NCBI GenBank assembly: GCA_959347315.1
Contig: OY365810.1
Span: forward strand, 2,222,334-2,286,333
DNA: 64,000 bases
Source: Bimastos eiseni
Taxonomy: Eukaryota > Annelida > Clitellata > Crassiclitellata > Lumbricidae
Direction of reading: 5' to 3'
The notes under the pieces were generated by a model. The model made no database searches. It was not told where the DNA came from and saw only the letters and a list, made by a program, of their open reading frames with translations. The position numbers and the translations under genes were made by a program. Of this stretch, positions 44,411 to 56,655 are shown piece by piece; positions within the stretch are counted from its first letter, which is position 1, and the number at the start of each line of letters is the position of its first letter.

Positions 44411-45018
44411 ATTTTGAATAAATACTCACCTCTACTGGAGCAACATAAATTTTCTTTCACATTGCAACGCTCCTCTTATTCGTAATATGCAAGGAATTCA
44501 TGCATAGTGTCGTCGACTGTTTGACTAACCTGCTTCCATAATCATTACGATTAAATCATTTATTTAAATATTATTGTGTGTCATACAATATTTCGGTTGG
44601 TTTAGGCAGAGCCATAAAGGCACGTGACAATATAGAGGAAATTTTAGAATTTTAACCAAACCCTATAAATAAGCATCTATGATGGTTGATGATGAGGATC
44701 CTGTTTGAATGGGCCAAGCAGAGCGCAATTATGAATTCAACTCTTTACTTAGCCAAAGAATTATTATGCTGCGACGATAAACAGGAAACATTTGTTAACA
44801 GTGGAACAGTTGTGTTCTAAAGTAGGCCAACTGAAACTGTCAAAATAAGTAAATAGATCGATTACATTTATGAGCTTTCGCTCTTTCGATTCTTAACTGG
44901 ATACTAGTAGAATGTTATATCTGAACGAATCGTTTGCATGAGCCGAACATCTTTGAGTTTGGGTTTATGGAAAGAGCGAACTTAGAAAATCTGATTTAGA
45001 TTGAAATTTACCTGCAGA

Positions 45019-45058
45019 ATGTCTCGTCTGATAATATTTTTCGCAATTTTTCATGGCG
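45019..45058 (+). CDS. exon 1, signal peptide
   Basis: MSRLIIFFAIFHG, then G|GTAAGT, phase 1. It is a typical short hydrophobic leader exon, the same layout as exon 1 of the minus-strand receptor. Confidence 0.6.
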
Positions 45059-48000
45059 GTAAGTGTATCTCTTGTACAGGAGACTTGTACCTGGCTCACA
45101 TGTATAGCTATCTAGATTCTTCCTCCATTTAATATATTAATATGTCATTTTGACTGTATGGCGATTGCTTCTTTGTTTTGGAAGGACTAGGCCCACTCTA
45201 AGTTCTGCCTGTTATTTGAAATAAATTCAGATCTAACTCGATTCTGATGTTTAGCGTCAACAAGCTGTCTTTCTCTCTGGAATATTGGCTCTTCAACGAA
45301 TCTCCGTCAACCGTTTTAGTATTGAGTCGGTCTCCAGGTCGTATTTAATCCTAAGCTCAGCATGTGGAAATCTGCTTCCATTTAAGAGGACAGAGTGTGA
45401 CTTAGTGGTCCATCAGTACCTCGTTGCGGCACATTTTAGGGATCGTCCAGTTAGCTTCATTGATAGTTGCACTAATAATGCATGTCATAGATACCATTAG
45501 ATGTCGCAGAATAGTTGGCTGCAGTCACAAACCATCTGCAAACTACCGTTGCAATTCTAAGGTCCTGATTCAGTAATCCATGGACCTAATTGTCCCAACA
45601 GCATTTGTATTTGCTATTGGTCATTATGTATTTGATCAGTACAAAGCATATAGTTACATTTGCAGATGTAACCCTCACTTGACAGATGAGATCCAGTTCC
45701 GCTCTTTTAGCAGACCACAGCGAAACTGCTGTGCAATATTCAGCACAAGTCCTGGATAGCTCTGTACATTGCAAGACCCTGAATAGTTATAGCTGCAGTC
45801 TTCCACAAAACACTCTGCAGTCATTTGGTGTTAATGTTGTTTAGTCTAGTCTGCCTGCTTTTCCGGTTATCCATCCACCACAGCACTCTTCAACATTACT
45901 TATATGTTTACAACCCACGTTGAACATTAATGTCCATCACCTACATGTAGTTAGCCGGAGATGAACAACAACACTCCCAAAATAGCCTATATGAGTTTGT
46001 GAAGATTTCTTCCAGATGACTCAACGGGATATCTTGTGTTTGCCATACAGAACCCGCATTCTTGTGTACTTTACCTTGAAAAATACAGCATTCTAATTCA
46101 AAAGTATTTTCGCTCCAGATTGTCTGCCTGAGGAATAGCACGGTCATGCTGTCGTGGGCATATGTAGTCTACATTAAGCCTACATCTACCGTCAAAGGCT
46201 ATGGCTGAATTGTTAAGCCAAAATAATGCTTGAGAAACGAATTAATCTAACTGCACATGAAACCTAAATTCAAAGTAGTTTAAAATAATTTGCCCAGTAA
46301 AATTCATCATCGTGTTTGAATGAAACCTTTTGCGTTCTATGTTGTCAGCCATCTTGGAAACAAATGTACCTTTGAATAAAATTTTCTAAAACTCCAAAAC
46401 TTTGGGTTGTCCTTTGGAGTTTGGAATTATCATTCTGAACACGATGTTCAAAGTTTGTAATGGTAGTTGCAGTTTAACGACACTGTGAGATAGAAATTAC
46501 CATTAGCGTGGCCCTTCTCATTCATCCGGGCTTGGGACTGGCACTGCCTGAGTGCTAGCATGGGCTGAGTTAGAATGTGTCCCGCATTTTAAAGCGTAGG
46601 TCGATCTGTTCCACACTCTTGACACCCGAATGAAGAATATACTGCTTGTTCAGATATATGTATATATATTTACATATATATTGTATGGGTTGAAGCATTA
46701 TCTCGATCGCTGTCACAATCTATCACGTTCAGTAGCTTACAAAAGCAATAAAATCGTAAGTAAACACGAACAGATCGTTTGGGTATAGTTTCACAATCCA
46801 ACCTGCCTTACCCCTTTATTTGGACGTTGTGTTTGTTTAGTAATAGGGTGCATGACTTAGAAATTAGAAATCAATTTATTCAATGTTGATCTGCTCTATA
46901 CATGTAAGTTGGTCACGACTGTGAGTGTGTAATAAGTTTATTTAACGACGCATCCATGACAAGGATGATATGCGTCGTCACGACTGTGACAAGACCGCCC
47001 ACTATTTATAAGTCGTCNNNNNNNNNNNNNNNNNNNNNNNNNNNNNNNNNNNNNNNNNNNNNNNNNNNNNNNNNNNNNNNNNNNNNNNNNNNNNNNNNNN
47101 NNNNNNNNNNNNNNNNNNNNNNNNNNNNNNNNNNNNNNNNNNNNNNNNNNNNNNNNNNNNNNNNNNNNNNNNNNNNNNNNNNNNNNNNNNNNNNNNNNNN
47201 NNNNNNNNNNNNNNNNNCTTAGCGCACGCCGCCGCCAAGCGAACGAGGAACTACTCCATCTGACGGGATGTGGATATTGAACTCGGTTCCTCAGCTTTCG
47301 CTTTTCTATCATCCTTTGCTGTACCCTCTCCCTTTAGGAAACTCAGACGCCATTATACGCATGAGAACCGCGTGTTATTCTGAAACACTGCCTAGATTTT
47401 GGAATCGGTTTACACCATGTTCTTTCTTTTTTCGGGAAAAATCTCATGGTCATGATATAGGGTCTAAATGGACTTACCCTATGATCAGTTTGGTATAGAT
47501 TCATACCGCTTGGTTAAGTCGTTTAACGTTTATCAGGCAGTAGCTCTAATAATATGCAATGATATCACTAGAACATGATAAGCAATTTTATATTGTTGAC
47601 CTTATCAGTCAATGGCAGTCACAATAATAAAAAAATCACGGCGATTCGCAATTATTTTATTTTATTTCCGGTGTTGCCCATCAACCTTGAAACTTTCAAT
47701 AGGCATTGTAATCATTGACACCATGATTTTTATTTTCTAATACGCCTTTAGTGTAGGACTGTGTGACACCGATTTGAAAGCGAAATAAAGCTAACGGAAT
47801 TGTTCTCACAAATTGCTAGCTGCATCATTGTCAGTAACGTGTATTCCCATGATTTTCAAGCTGACTACTAACTATTGAATTAAATAGTATTAATTACTAA
47901 GTAAATTAATGCTAACCAATGCATTAAATATACTAACTAATGAATTACCTCTAAAACGCAAGGTCATTATCTTGATTATCATAGATGTCGATATTCAGTA

Positions 48001-51000
48001 TTTTTACTTCATAGCCACATTTAAAAATGTTTAAACTAGAATGGCGATCCACAGGCTTGTCACCAATATCAAACTCCTATTAATTACCCGATAGGCAAAA
48101 CAAACATTATTGTGACTGCCATTGACTGATAAGGTCAACAAAATAAAATTGCTTATCATGTTCTAGTGATATCATTGCATATTATTAGTGCAATTTAATT
48201 AAACACACATACATGCAGATAGGCCTACATGTATTTTACGATGCATGAGACAACTTTGGAAGAGCATTACTATGCAATTGAAGAAATATTGGAAAAGTTT
48301 TCGTATGATAATCTCTGCGTGTGTTATGTGGTCAGCAAAAGGCAACCTGACTGTCACTCCACGTAACACAGTTGTACTTGTTGGCGACAGAGTGGAGCTG
48401 GAATGTAGAGTAGAAAGAAATTCTACAGTCCTACAGATGGGAGATGGTGAGACCACCGAAGACTTTAATTACGGTCAATATCGCCAGAATTGACAGGAAC
48501 ACTGGATATCTTATGGCACACAGTAACATCTCACATCTTGGGGTTGATGTGGACGACACAGGTTCAGGAATAATTTCTACAATTCGACCGAATTGGAAGA
48601 CGCTGGAAACTACACTTGCAGTGCATACATCGGACCTAGTAAAGACAATCTTGTGCACAGAGCTCAATTGATCGTTTTGGGTGAGTATAGGAAGGCAAGC
48701 GAAAGTGTCTCATCATCGTCATCATCATTATCAATTTCTGACTCAAACCCTTGTATAGCACCGCAGCAATTAGTCTTCAACTTTTAAAGACTGACTGGCA
48801 TTAATTACCACTCAATTTGTGCTTTGGACTTCCTGCTCAGGACGATTAACACTTCACATTGCGTATCATTGTTAATGTCTGAAATTAACACTTTATTCTG
48901 AGTGAGAGCAGAAGTTAAATCCTTTGATAGCGACCATGCAATTAAAAGGTTAACAGTTTCACTAACACATAATATGCATCTGTATGATTATTATTTATTT
49001 ATTTATTTTATTTTATTCTGAAATTTGATATCACCCTTCGTCCAACATTTTGTGCTCAGAAGTGCACAAGCTTCAATGGCGCAATTACAGTTGTAGTGCA
49101 CAGCAATTGTGTGCCAAGGACTTGCTCAAGGTCCCTACACAGTGGACTCCTCGGACGAGGGTCGAACCCCCTCGCTCAGCGCATACTTACCGTTACGGAC
49201 AGATCGCTCTAATCAATCTACCACTATGCCACACAGTCCAAAGACAAGTCTCTCTCCCAGAAAATTCGAAAAAGCAAAGCTGATCCCTCTTTTAACCAAT
49301 TCCAATTCAACGACCATTTAATTCATCGATGTCTTAATAATTAACTGTATAATAGGCAATGTTTGCAGACCCATCCTAAGCAGTTTATATTGTGTACGTA
49401 TCTTTATTATACTGAGGAGTTGTGTTTGGATGAGAACCAAACTCATATCCCCGCAAGTGCAGGGTGGGGCAGGGTTCAGGGTAGGTTTAGATTCTACCCA
49501 CATGTTGATGCTTTTCAAGACACAGTCACCGCCAAAGACAAAAGAAAGAGATCAGGTGTTAGCAAGAGGAGCAATATAATCTCTGTTCCTCTATCTTGCT
49601 CTGTCCTTCAGCGTTAAACTAAGTCACGATGATATAATTAAGAGCCAAAAGTCAACCAATGCCTTGGAATTGACGAGCATTGTAGTTATATGAAGCATAT
49701 AACAAGAATCTAATGTACCAATAAAATGTAATAATGGTAATGATAAATTATTTTAGAATCTTTGCCAATTGTACCTCAAACTACAGCAATGAAAACGACT
49801 CTTCAGTAGACTCTGAATCGATAACAATGCAGTGTAGTTTGAATTTCCGTGGATTCTGGTATCCAACGATGCACTGGACTCGACAGGGTGGAGACGAAAT
49901 TGGAAAAGTTCAGGATTTGGAAGGTGGAATTAAAAACGAGACCATTCCGAATTCACATGTCACGTCTTCTCTGACTGTAAGCAGGGATTCGCTCGGAGAA
50001 AGTACATTCTTCTCGTGCAGAGTTTACTTCGAAAGAACATTCGATGGAAGTCTATATTGAATGCCACGAATATTCCAGATTTCGTTTATATCTGGAACTC
50101 ATCTGTTTATGGCAAAAATTCTTCCTCTTCAAAAGCAATGGACCAAACGGATCGCAATGAGACAAGTAGGTATTCCATTTGTTTAACAATAAGTGGAATT
50201 CTACAGATTTCTGTTTACACTTAAGCGACACCTGAGTCTTGTCATATGCACGGTCATTCCAAAAACTAGAACTTTGTCCTGTCCTGATAATGATCTCATG
50301 CGGTACTTGAACCTACATTTCGGACACATCTATATGTTTCTGTTCAGTCCCTTGTGTCATTCCATACACAAGTGAAAGCGTTAACTGTTTCCAAATATCT
50401 CACCCATACCAGGATATCCATCCTTCTTGTCTCAACGATTTGATCTGATGAATGCTAGTTAACCTGTTTGAACCCTATGGGTTGGTGCGCAGTCGATCGA
50501 TGACTAGTGCGCTATAGAAGTTGTCTTGTCTTATCGCCAGTTCAAGGACAAATATGCACATAACTGGAAAGACCCTATGTTCCTTCGTGTCAATAGTTTT
50601 GGGGCAATTATCGGGAGCAAGAAATGTTCACGTCTTGTTTACATAGCAAGATGATTCGTTCGCTTTAGTTATGAAGGAAAGTTGAAGAATAACTATTTCG
50701 ACAAATAAAAAAAATGATTTTGGAAATTTAAAACATCATATTTTCAAATTGAAGCAAAATTTAGATTGGGGTGACATCTATGTTTAAGAGTGAAAAGTGT
50801 ACACGGATTCCTTGCCGTCAGGTCTTCTCGATATTGATCTGATTATGGTTTGGCATGAATTACAGTCATAAAGTCACATGAATTGTTATGGAAAGTATTT
50901 CTAATGATTGAAATTATCCCACCTTTGCACGCGCGGCTTACTAAGCTGAGAATGTCAAACACAGGTTAATACCCTAACCGGATTAACAAGCCTAATTATT

Positions 51001-52923
51001 GAAATTATTCCATCTTTGTACGCATGCTAACCTGAGAAAGTTGTACACAGGTTAATGCCCGAACCTTATTAACAAGCCAACATAGTCGGCTTAATAGCGT
51101 ATAAATAACATAACATGACATGACAGGTTTTCTTTAATTATCACAATTTGCATCACTGGTATTTGAAATAAAAACAGAGTGTTTAAGTAAGGCTCAGTGG
51201 AGAGTATAATCCTCAAGAAGAACCTATACGTATGTCCTGTAGGCATGACCACTCTCTTCACAATAAACAGCCAGAAGGGACAGAAAGAGGTCATTGGTTT
51301 TAAGGCTGCTTGGCAATCCTAGTTAGTAAAATAAGTATACTCAAATTTTATGTGACAAAACTGAGAGAATTGTATTGATGAATCGTGAAGGGCCGTACCG
51401 AGGGAGGGGCCAGCGGGGCCGTGGCCCAGTGCGCACATTTTAGGATAGAATAACTTATTTCTCTATGAAATGCATTCCGTCTTGTAAATGGGAAGAGTGA
51501 ATCATCTATGTGTACTTTTACACAAGTTTCTTGCACTAAAACATGTTGTACCAGTATTTTGTATATGCCATATGCAATGTAGCAGTTAGTTTGTTTTTAT
51601 TTTAATCTGGGCTATCGAAACCCACAAATAGTTCTCGTGAGGTCATAATCCGGACTCTGTCAGTTGTGTTGCGTCCTGTTCAGGCGTAGATAATTATAGA
51701 CCTGGTTATCGTTGCACTGAAAATGACATCCGGTATTCTAACTAAGCAGCCTGATTACTGCTGTGAGATTTGTCAGTTTCAAAGAAGTGTATCAAGGATA
51801 TAATAAATGTTATGATATCGAGTTCATGTTCTCTTGATCTCTGTTTGAGATTAGACGGTTTATATGGAGCTGTGTCAGATTGTTAGGTTGTGGAGATGTC
51901 TTGAAACTATTTTCATTATCAAATTTATTACTATTACTACTATAATTATTATTTTATATGACAATTGCTATAATTTAGTAGCTTCTGTCATGTACGTAAC
52001 GGGTGCTTAAGGCAAACACCGATGGCCCACCAAAATCAAGCATAATCGAGTCCAATATTTAAAATAATTTATTTTATTTATTAAATTTTCAACGCGCACA
52101 AGGTCACACCTAAATGTGAATCTGAGGCACAAATCAGAATGATCAGTCTAATATGACGAAGACAGACTACATGTAGGCCTATGATGAATCTTCACTTTGA
52201 AGACAAGAACATTAATCTTTAGTTGGTAGTAAGAGGGCATATATGTAAGAGACTGAGCAAAACAAAATGATACAGGTATTTAGTAATCTGTATTTAATAC
52301 GACAATAACTTCTGCGGTTCAGGGTACGACGCGCCACTGATTAGTTTTTTTAACAAGTGGCGCTTTATAAATGACGTAGGACCTAATTACAAACACGACT
52401 GTTATGTTTGGAATGGCTCTTGACTTCTGTTTGTCTTCGTTTGTTTTCGTTGCTAGATGCCTTGTTGTGGATTTACATCTTCGTTGCTATTTCTCTTTTT
52501 GTTGTCGTCGTAGCAGTGACTGGAATAGTTTGTCTGATAAGGAATCGAAGGAAAGGTATAATCAGAATATCTATTGGTTTATCACTGGACTTAGTATTTA
52601 CATATCATTTGCACCCTTCAAGTAATCTACAACAAATCGAAGTTACAACCGCGGGAATAATTTTCAATTGTGTATTTTCATTGCAAATGTAGGTGATCAG
52701 AATTTTATTATCTCTTCGTCTACGTTAGTTTTCTTCTTCATCGACATCTTCGTGGTGTTCTGTGTTATTTTCATCTTCATAAAGTATATTTAATTTCATC
52801 TTCATAAAGTCCGTCTACTATCTGCTCTTTAATTACCAAATTTTGGGGGATTTATTATCAACTGTTAACGTTTGGTGCTACGAATACATCCATATATGAC
52901 CCGTCCTGTTCGAATATCCGCTA

Positions 52924-53006
<83 letters not shown>

Positions 53007-56000
53007 CTTGTGTTGAATCATTGTAGCGCGACCGGATCCTTTGCTAGAGAGACAACAGACAGAATTGGGAAACTTCTCAGAAGGGTCTTCATACGCCAAC
53101 GGTTTCTGACAAATCTTATGTCGTCTAGTCTAATAGAATATTTATGTAATTTTAGTTCTAAGAATTTATATAACGCCTCTTCAAGATACCTACTCTACTT
53201 TTCGCCTCCCGTTTGACCACTCTTAAGCTAATTGCAGGGCACCAGTTTATCCACGTGCGCTGAAAGTTCAGTCTAAAAAAACAATGAAACGTTGCGATAC
53301 GTTTTTGTATATGCTATTGTGAAAAGGCGCTGTACTGTAATGCAATTGAATATAATCGCTGAGTAATAGTCATGGACCATTAATAGATGAATTTCACGCA
53401 GTTGACTTTTCTATGGCTGCAGATGAAGCCACAATCTTGAGATATCATTCTTGACTTAGATCATTCGAACGAATCCGGCTAACATTGCACATCCGTTTAT
53501 TCAAAATGAGAGTGTCGATTAGCAACATGTGCAGAATATTTTCTTATTTTAACCTTTCCAGACGAAAGACCAGAATGTGCGACATATGCAGAAATAAACG
53601 AGTCTCTGATCAGTGAGTGCAACAATTTTGAGGATTAATAAAATGATTATTTGATCTTTTAATGAAAATAATATCAATTTGAATATTTCAAATTATTACA
53701 TAAAAATGATGATGATTGGTTCTAATAAATATTTTAATATTTCATTTAATTCAAACTGACAAATCGCAGCAGGGGCGTCCAGAGGCCTCGAATTTCTGTG
53801 GGGACATTTTATCGTGTTACGGGGGAAAATATCTGGCCTTCTTGGCCAGAGGTTTTCCTCCATTACTCAGAGGGGATTGTGATAACAAACATAGTATGAA
53901 CGAATGATGACAATCTATTTCAGGAATCTAGTTTAACTGTTGGCAATGGCGAAGGCCGTCACATGGTGTCTATTGCGTCATGCATCTCATTTAACCAACG
54001 CCGCTGCCTAGCGAAAGTATTAAAGACTAGTCAGCCTATTCTAGGATTAGGTATCAAACTCGGTTCCTCAGCAGCTCTGCGCCCCAATGTGTTAGCCATT
54101 ATTCCACGGCCCGATGAACTTTGTCATCACTTAGTATCGTTGAACTGAAGCTACGATATACCTGTTGCATCTATTCTTTGTAGGTCCAGTAGACTATCCA
54201 CCGAAAACACGACCTCGACTTCCCTTAATAGCAGATTACTCAGCAACGTGTGTTCCACAAAATGACGGTTGAAATTTTATTCTTCATATCTTGAAATTAA
54301 TGATTGAACGAACGCATGAACAGACAAACTGGCGACTGAAATAGAGAAATTGCCTAATTAAAATAATGGTGATAATATATGTAATTTGGCTGTGCATTGG
54401 TTGTCTAAGTTAGTTTCATTGTTTGGAGCCTACATCCTTTGAAGGAAAGAACCAGCATCTAGGCTATGCAATCGCTCTATGTGAGAAGTAGTAGATTCAA
54501 AATTGTTCTCAGCTAATTGTGATGATGCGCATAACGTAGAATTTACGACAAAATACTGCGTAACACATAAAATTGTCCAACTATAAGAACATTAAAATGT
54601 ACAAGTATCACCTCTTATATCTTACCGTACTGCTATTTAGCGGTATGACTTTTTTATATTGAATCGATTGGGGTTTCATTTTGGTGCGTTTTCGGTTGTT
54701 TATTAGACACCTGCACCACATCAGCTTTTCATCACATAGTTCTTGATAAACATAAATGAATTAAAATTCGTAATTTGCAATAATAAACCCGAGAGATGGA
54801 TAATGGCCCGAAGGCGACGAATTGTAAGAACTATTCTATTTGAGAAGACAACAGAATGTAGGTGACCGTATTTTTTATGGGTGACACCATGGGTCTTAAA
54901 TATGGGTTCTATGGGAATGCTGGCAGGTTGCGACCGGATTAAGACTCTACACCTCGCATAAAACCCATATTGAGACCATATTAATCGTATCTAACGTCCT
55001 ATTTGATTTGGTATAGGCAAGGCCTCAAGACCTCACCCTGTGGGCATATTATACTTAGATAGATTGGCTATATCCTGGTTTGGTTAAGCATCAGTTAGTC
55101 ATAATATACTTGTCTATAGGTGATGAACGCTGCAGAGGCATTTTTGAATGCTCTAGAACTAAATACCTATTAAGTAATATAGATAGAAGTTTGTAAAAGA
55201 TGCACTGAAGAGTAGTTTTAAAATTTCATGTTAAGATGATATAAGTCAATTCAAGATGATAGCATTCTACAATAAGGTTAGTTAGGATAATTTTAATTTA
55301 CTATTTTCTAGTATTATGGCCACACATTCATTTGCGTGCATTCCTTCATTTCCTTGTAGATCAAATGGATGCATTACCTGAAGACATATCAAACGTGGAA
55401 CCAGTTCACGAAAGCCTCGTAACAGCACTCGCGGCTGGTAAGAGAGTTTTTTCTTTTAGACGTCGGTCTCTTAGAGAATTGTCTGCTTGTAGGCACATTT
55501 TAAAACTCCACAACTGATAATGCTAGTCCAAGGCCTGGATAAAGAAAGAGGGCGACGCTATTCATCTTTTGTTATCTCAGAGTCGTTAAATAGTAACCAA
55601 CTGACTTATTTAAAATTTCTGAAATCATATAATTCAAAGCACGATTATTTTCATCCCGCACGCATAAAACGATACATGTATTGTATTTGCAACAAATAAT
55701 ATAATACTATTTATCATTAGCACATCCTGCTTGTGCTATCTACTGTAAATTGCTCCGTTTTGACAACAAGTCATTTAAATAAACGAAAATACGTTTATAG
55801 CTTACAACTATTTAGGCCTAATATATATAGTTACATGAATTTGTAGTAAAACAAGAAGTCGTTCTTTGGTTATTTCAAAAAAAATTCAGTTACTTAATTT
55901 TATACCACTTAGTGTGTCAGTTTATTTTCGGTCACTAGTTTCAGATGGTTTGAAGACAGCAGAAACTGGGCCTATTTATCATACACTGGAATTAAACAAA

Positions 56001-56572
56001 ACTGGTAAACTTACCATTTTCGATTCGTCTTATAGTTAAATCAATCACGTCACTCCTCTATCTATCCATTAGACCATTGCTTTATACCTCAAGTAACTAA
56101 TTCAAAAATCCATCAATCAATATTGTCTTGTCTTACAGTGAATTTCCTTTTAAACGCCTTAAATTTCCTTAAAACATTACCTTATCAGTCTCAGAATATC
56201 ATAAATGACTTAACTAATAATTAACATATTTTAAATAACCTTCAATTACACTACCATAAATCACTTTCAATTACCTTACAGTACTTCAAATTGCCCGACC
56301 ATAAATTGTCAGAAATTACCTTACCTTAAATTGTACTTACTTTAAATTGTGTTTTGTCTAACATTAATTACTTAATTTCGAATTACTACTCTCCATTGTC
56401 ATAACTTATTTGTGAAATCTTACAATGCATTACTACTACATCCATGTTCTTCAGTATAGATTATATGTGTATTAAAACGTAATCTCTTTGATGTCGCCTT
56501 CCTAAAACCTCTTACCTTCTCTTCTCTTCAGCGTCCATTGCCGAAAACCAGCTATCTACAACCGAGAACTGA
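45019..56572 (+). CDS. Ig-superfamily receptor with long tyrosine-motif tail, eight exons; possible pseudogene
   Basis: I assembled this from splice sites: 45019-45058, 48336-48680, 49757-50165, 52457-52555, 53562-53612, 55360-55437, 55945-56004 and 56532-56572. All seven introns are GT-AG and every junction is phase 1. The parts are: signal peptide, V-like Ig, second Ig plus stalk, transmembrane helix, and a tail with TYAEI and IYHTL. The layout is that of an inhibitory or signalling Ig receptor on the cell surface, where phosphotyrosines would recruit SH2 proteins. Both Ig exons contain frameshifts (two compensating in exon 2; about two net uncompensated in exon 3). The locus is thus either a young pseudogene or affected by assembly errors; an N gap lies in intron 1. 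The intact tail and splice sites argue that function was recent. Confidence 0.65.
46430..46562. repeat. dispersed repeat, partner of 39600-39725
   Basis: Shares GGTAGTTGCAGTTTAACG and CTTGGGACTGGCACTGCC in the same order and spacing as 39600-39725; it lies in intron 1 of the plus-strand receptor. Confidence 0.6.
46912..46989 (-). mobile_element. 52-bp LINE 3'-end fragment with its own 13-bp target duplication
   Basis: 46925-46976 is the reverse complement of the last bases of the 15.4-kb LINE (GATGCGTCGTTAAATAAACT). It is flanked by GTCACGACTGTGA at 46912-46924 and at 46977-46989. It is an extreme 5' truncation of the same LINE family. Confidence 0.85.
47018..47217. other. assembly gap, 200 N
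   Basis: Exactly 200 N, a conventional scaffold-gap size, so the true length is unknown. It lies in intron 1 of the plus-strand receptor. Confidence 1.
47546..48188. mobile_element. foldback element with 83-bp terminal inverted repeats
   Basis: Left arm 47546-47628 and right arm 48106-48188 are reverse complements with a single mismatch, starting CTAATAATATGCAATGATAT. The 477-bp spacer has no ORF of note. Located in intron 1 of the plus-strand receptor, it ends about 150 bp before the V-domain exon. Confidence 0.88.
48336..48680 (+). CDS. exon 2, V-like Ig domain with two compensating frameshifts
   Basis: Acceptor GTGGTCAG, donor TTGG|GTGAGT. Frame 1: NLTVTPRNTVVLVGDRVELE then C. Near 48431 (an extra base at GTCC) the frame changes to YRWEMVRPPKTLITVN and IARIDRNTGYLMAHSNIS. 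Near 48557 (an extra AC in GACGACACAGG) it returns to FYNSTELEDAGNYTCSAY and AQLIVLG. The total length of 345 bp keeps phase 1 to phase 1, as expected. Both shifts fall at short repeats. Confidence 0.7.
48985..49243 (-). mobile_element. tRNA-derived SINE, fairly complete
   Basis: On the minus strand: A-box-like TGGTAGATTGATT, B box GGTTCGACCCT, CGTCCGAGGAGTCCACTGTG, a body with GCAATTGCTGTGCAC-type sequence, and a tail of TGATATCAAATTTCAG with AATAAA units. It lies in intron 2 of the plus-strand receptor. Confidence 0.75.
49757..50165 (+). CDS. exon 3, second Ig domain and stalk, frameshifted
   Basis: Acceptor TTATTTTAG, donor ACAA|GTAGGT. The expected phase opens ESLPIVPQTT, then shifts to SESITMQCSLNFRGFWYPTM, HWTRQGG and STFFSCRVYFERTFDGSL (Cys, Trp, Cys Ig core). 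Near 50056 it shifts again to NATNIPDFVYIWNSSVYG and KAMDQTDRNETS. The exon length is one base off the value needed for phase 1 at both ends. Confidence 0.65.
50903..51090. repeat. tandem duplication of about 92 bp
   Basis: Two diverged units share TGAAATTAT-CCA-CTTTG-ACGC, ACACAGGTTAAT and ATTAACAAGCC in order. Confidence 0.7.
52457..52555 (+). CDS. exon 4, transmembrane helix
   Basis: Acceptor TCGTTGCTAG, donor AAAG|GTATAA, phase 1. It encodes ALLWIYIFVAISLFVVVVAV, TGIVCLI, then the basic RNRRK stop-transfer. Confidence 0.75.
52922..53002. repeat. TA dinucleotide microsatellite
   Basis: About 80 bp of TA units in intron 4 of the plus-strand receptor. Confidence 0.95.
53562..53612 (+). CDS. 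exon 5, tail with TYAEI
   Basis: Acceptor ACCTTTCCAG, donor ATCA|GTGAGT, phase 1. It encodes DERPECATYAEINESLI. TYAEI resembles the membrane-distal tyrosine motif of vertebrate Siglec/CEACAM-type tails. Confidence 0.65.
53940..54150. repeat. SINE-like fragment related to 47250-47310
   Basis: Shares AACTCGGTTCCTCAGC with the sequence right of the N gap. The minus strand shows a weak A-box-like TGGCTAACACATTGG. It is probably part of a tRNA-related repeat. Confidence 0.3.
55360..55437 (+). CDS. exon 6, acidic tail segment
   Basis: Acceptor TTTCCTTGTAG, donor GCTG|GTAAGA, phase 1. It encodes QMDALPEDISNVEPVHESLV and TALAAG. No tyrosine. Confidence 0.55.
55945..56004 (+). CDS. exon 7, tail with IYHTL
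   Basis: Acceptor TAGTTTCAG, donor ACTG|GTAAAC, phase 1. It encodes DGLKTAETGPIYHTLELNKT. IYHTL fits YxxL, although the -2 residue is Pro rather than the ITIM consensus. Confidence 0.6.
56532..56572 (+). CDS. exon 8, terminal tail
   Basis: Acceptor CTTCTCTTCAG; ASIAENQLSTTEN then TGA at 56570-56572. A hAT element lies about 80 bp downstream, in the expected 3' untranslated region. Confidence 0.5.
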
Positions 56573-56655
56573 GAATCTTTCCCTCCGACGCACGCAAGCA
56601 ATGCTGAACACAGTATTAGATTTTTCTGCATCGCAACGGATCTATGGGTTCTTGT

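Noticed and set aside
43608..44429. Long His-, Ser- and Asp-repeat ORFs
   Set aside because: Simple-sequence artefacts in ATC/GAT tracts on both strands.
45285..45500. ORF MALQRISVNRFSIESV in receptor intron 1
   Set aside because: No Ig or other motif and no phase-1 acceptor; probably intronic or an old repeat.
46938..47312. ORFs across the N run
   Set aside because: They consist mainly of undefined residues; the gap length is nominal.
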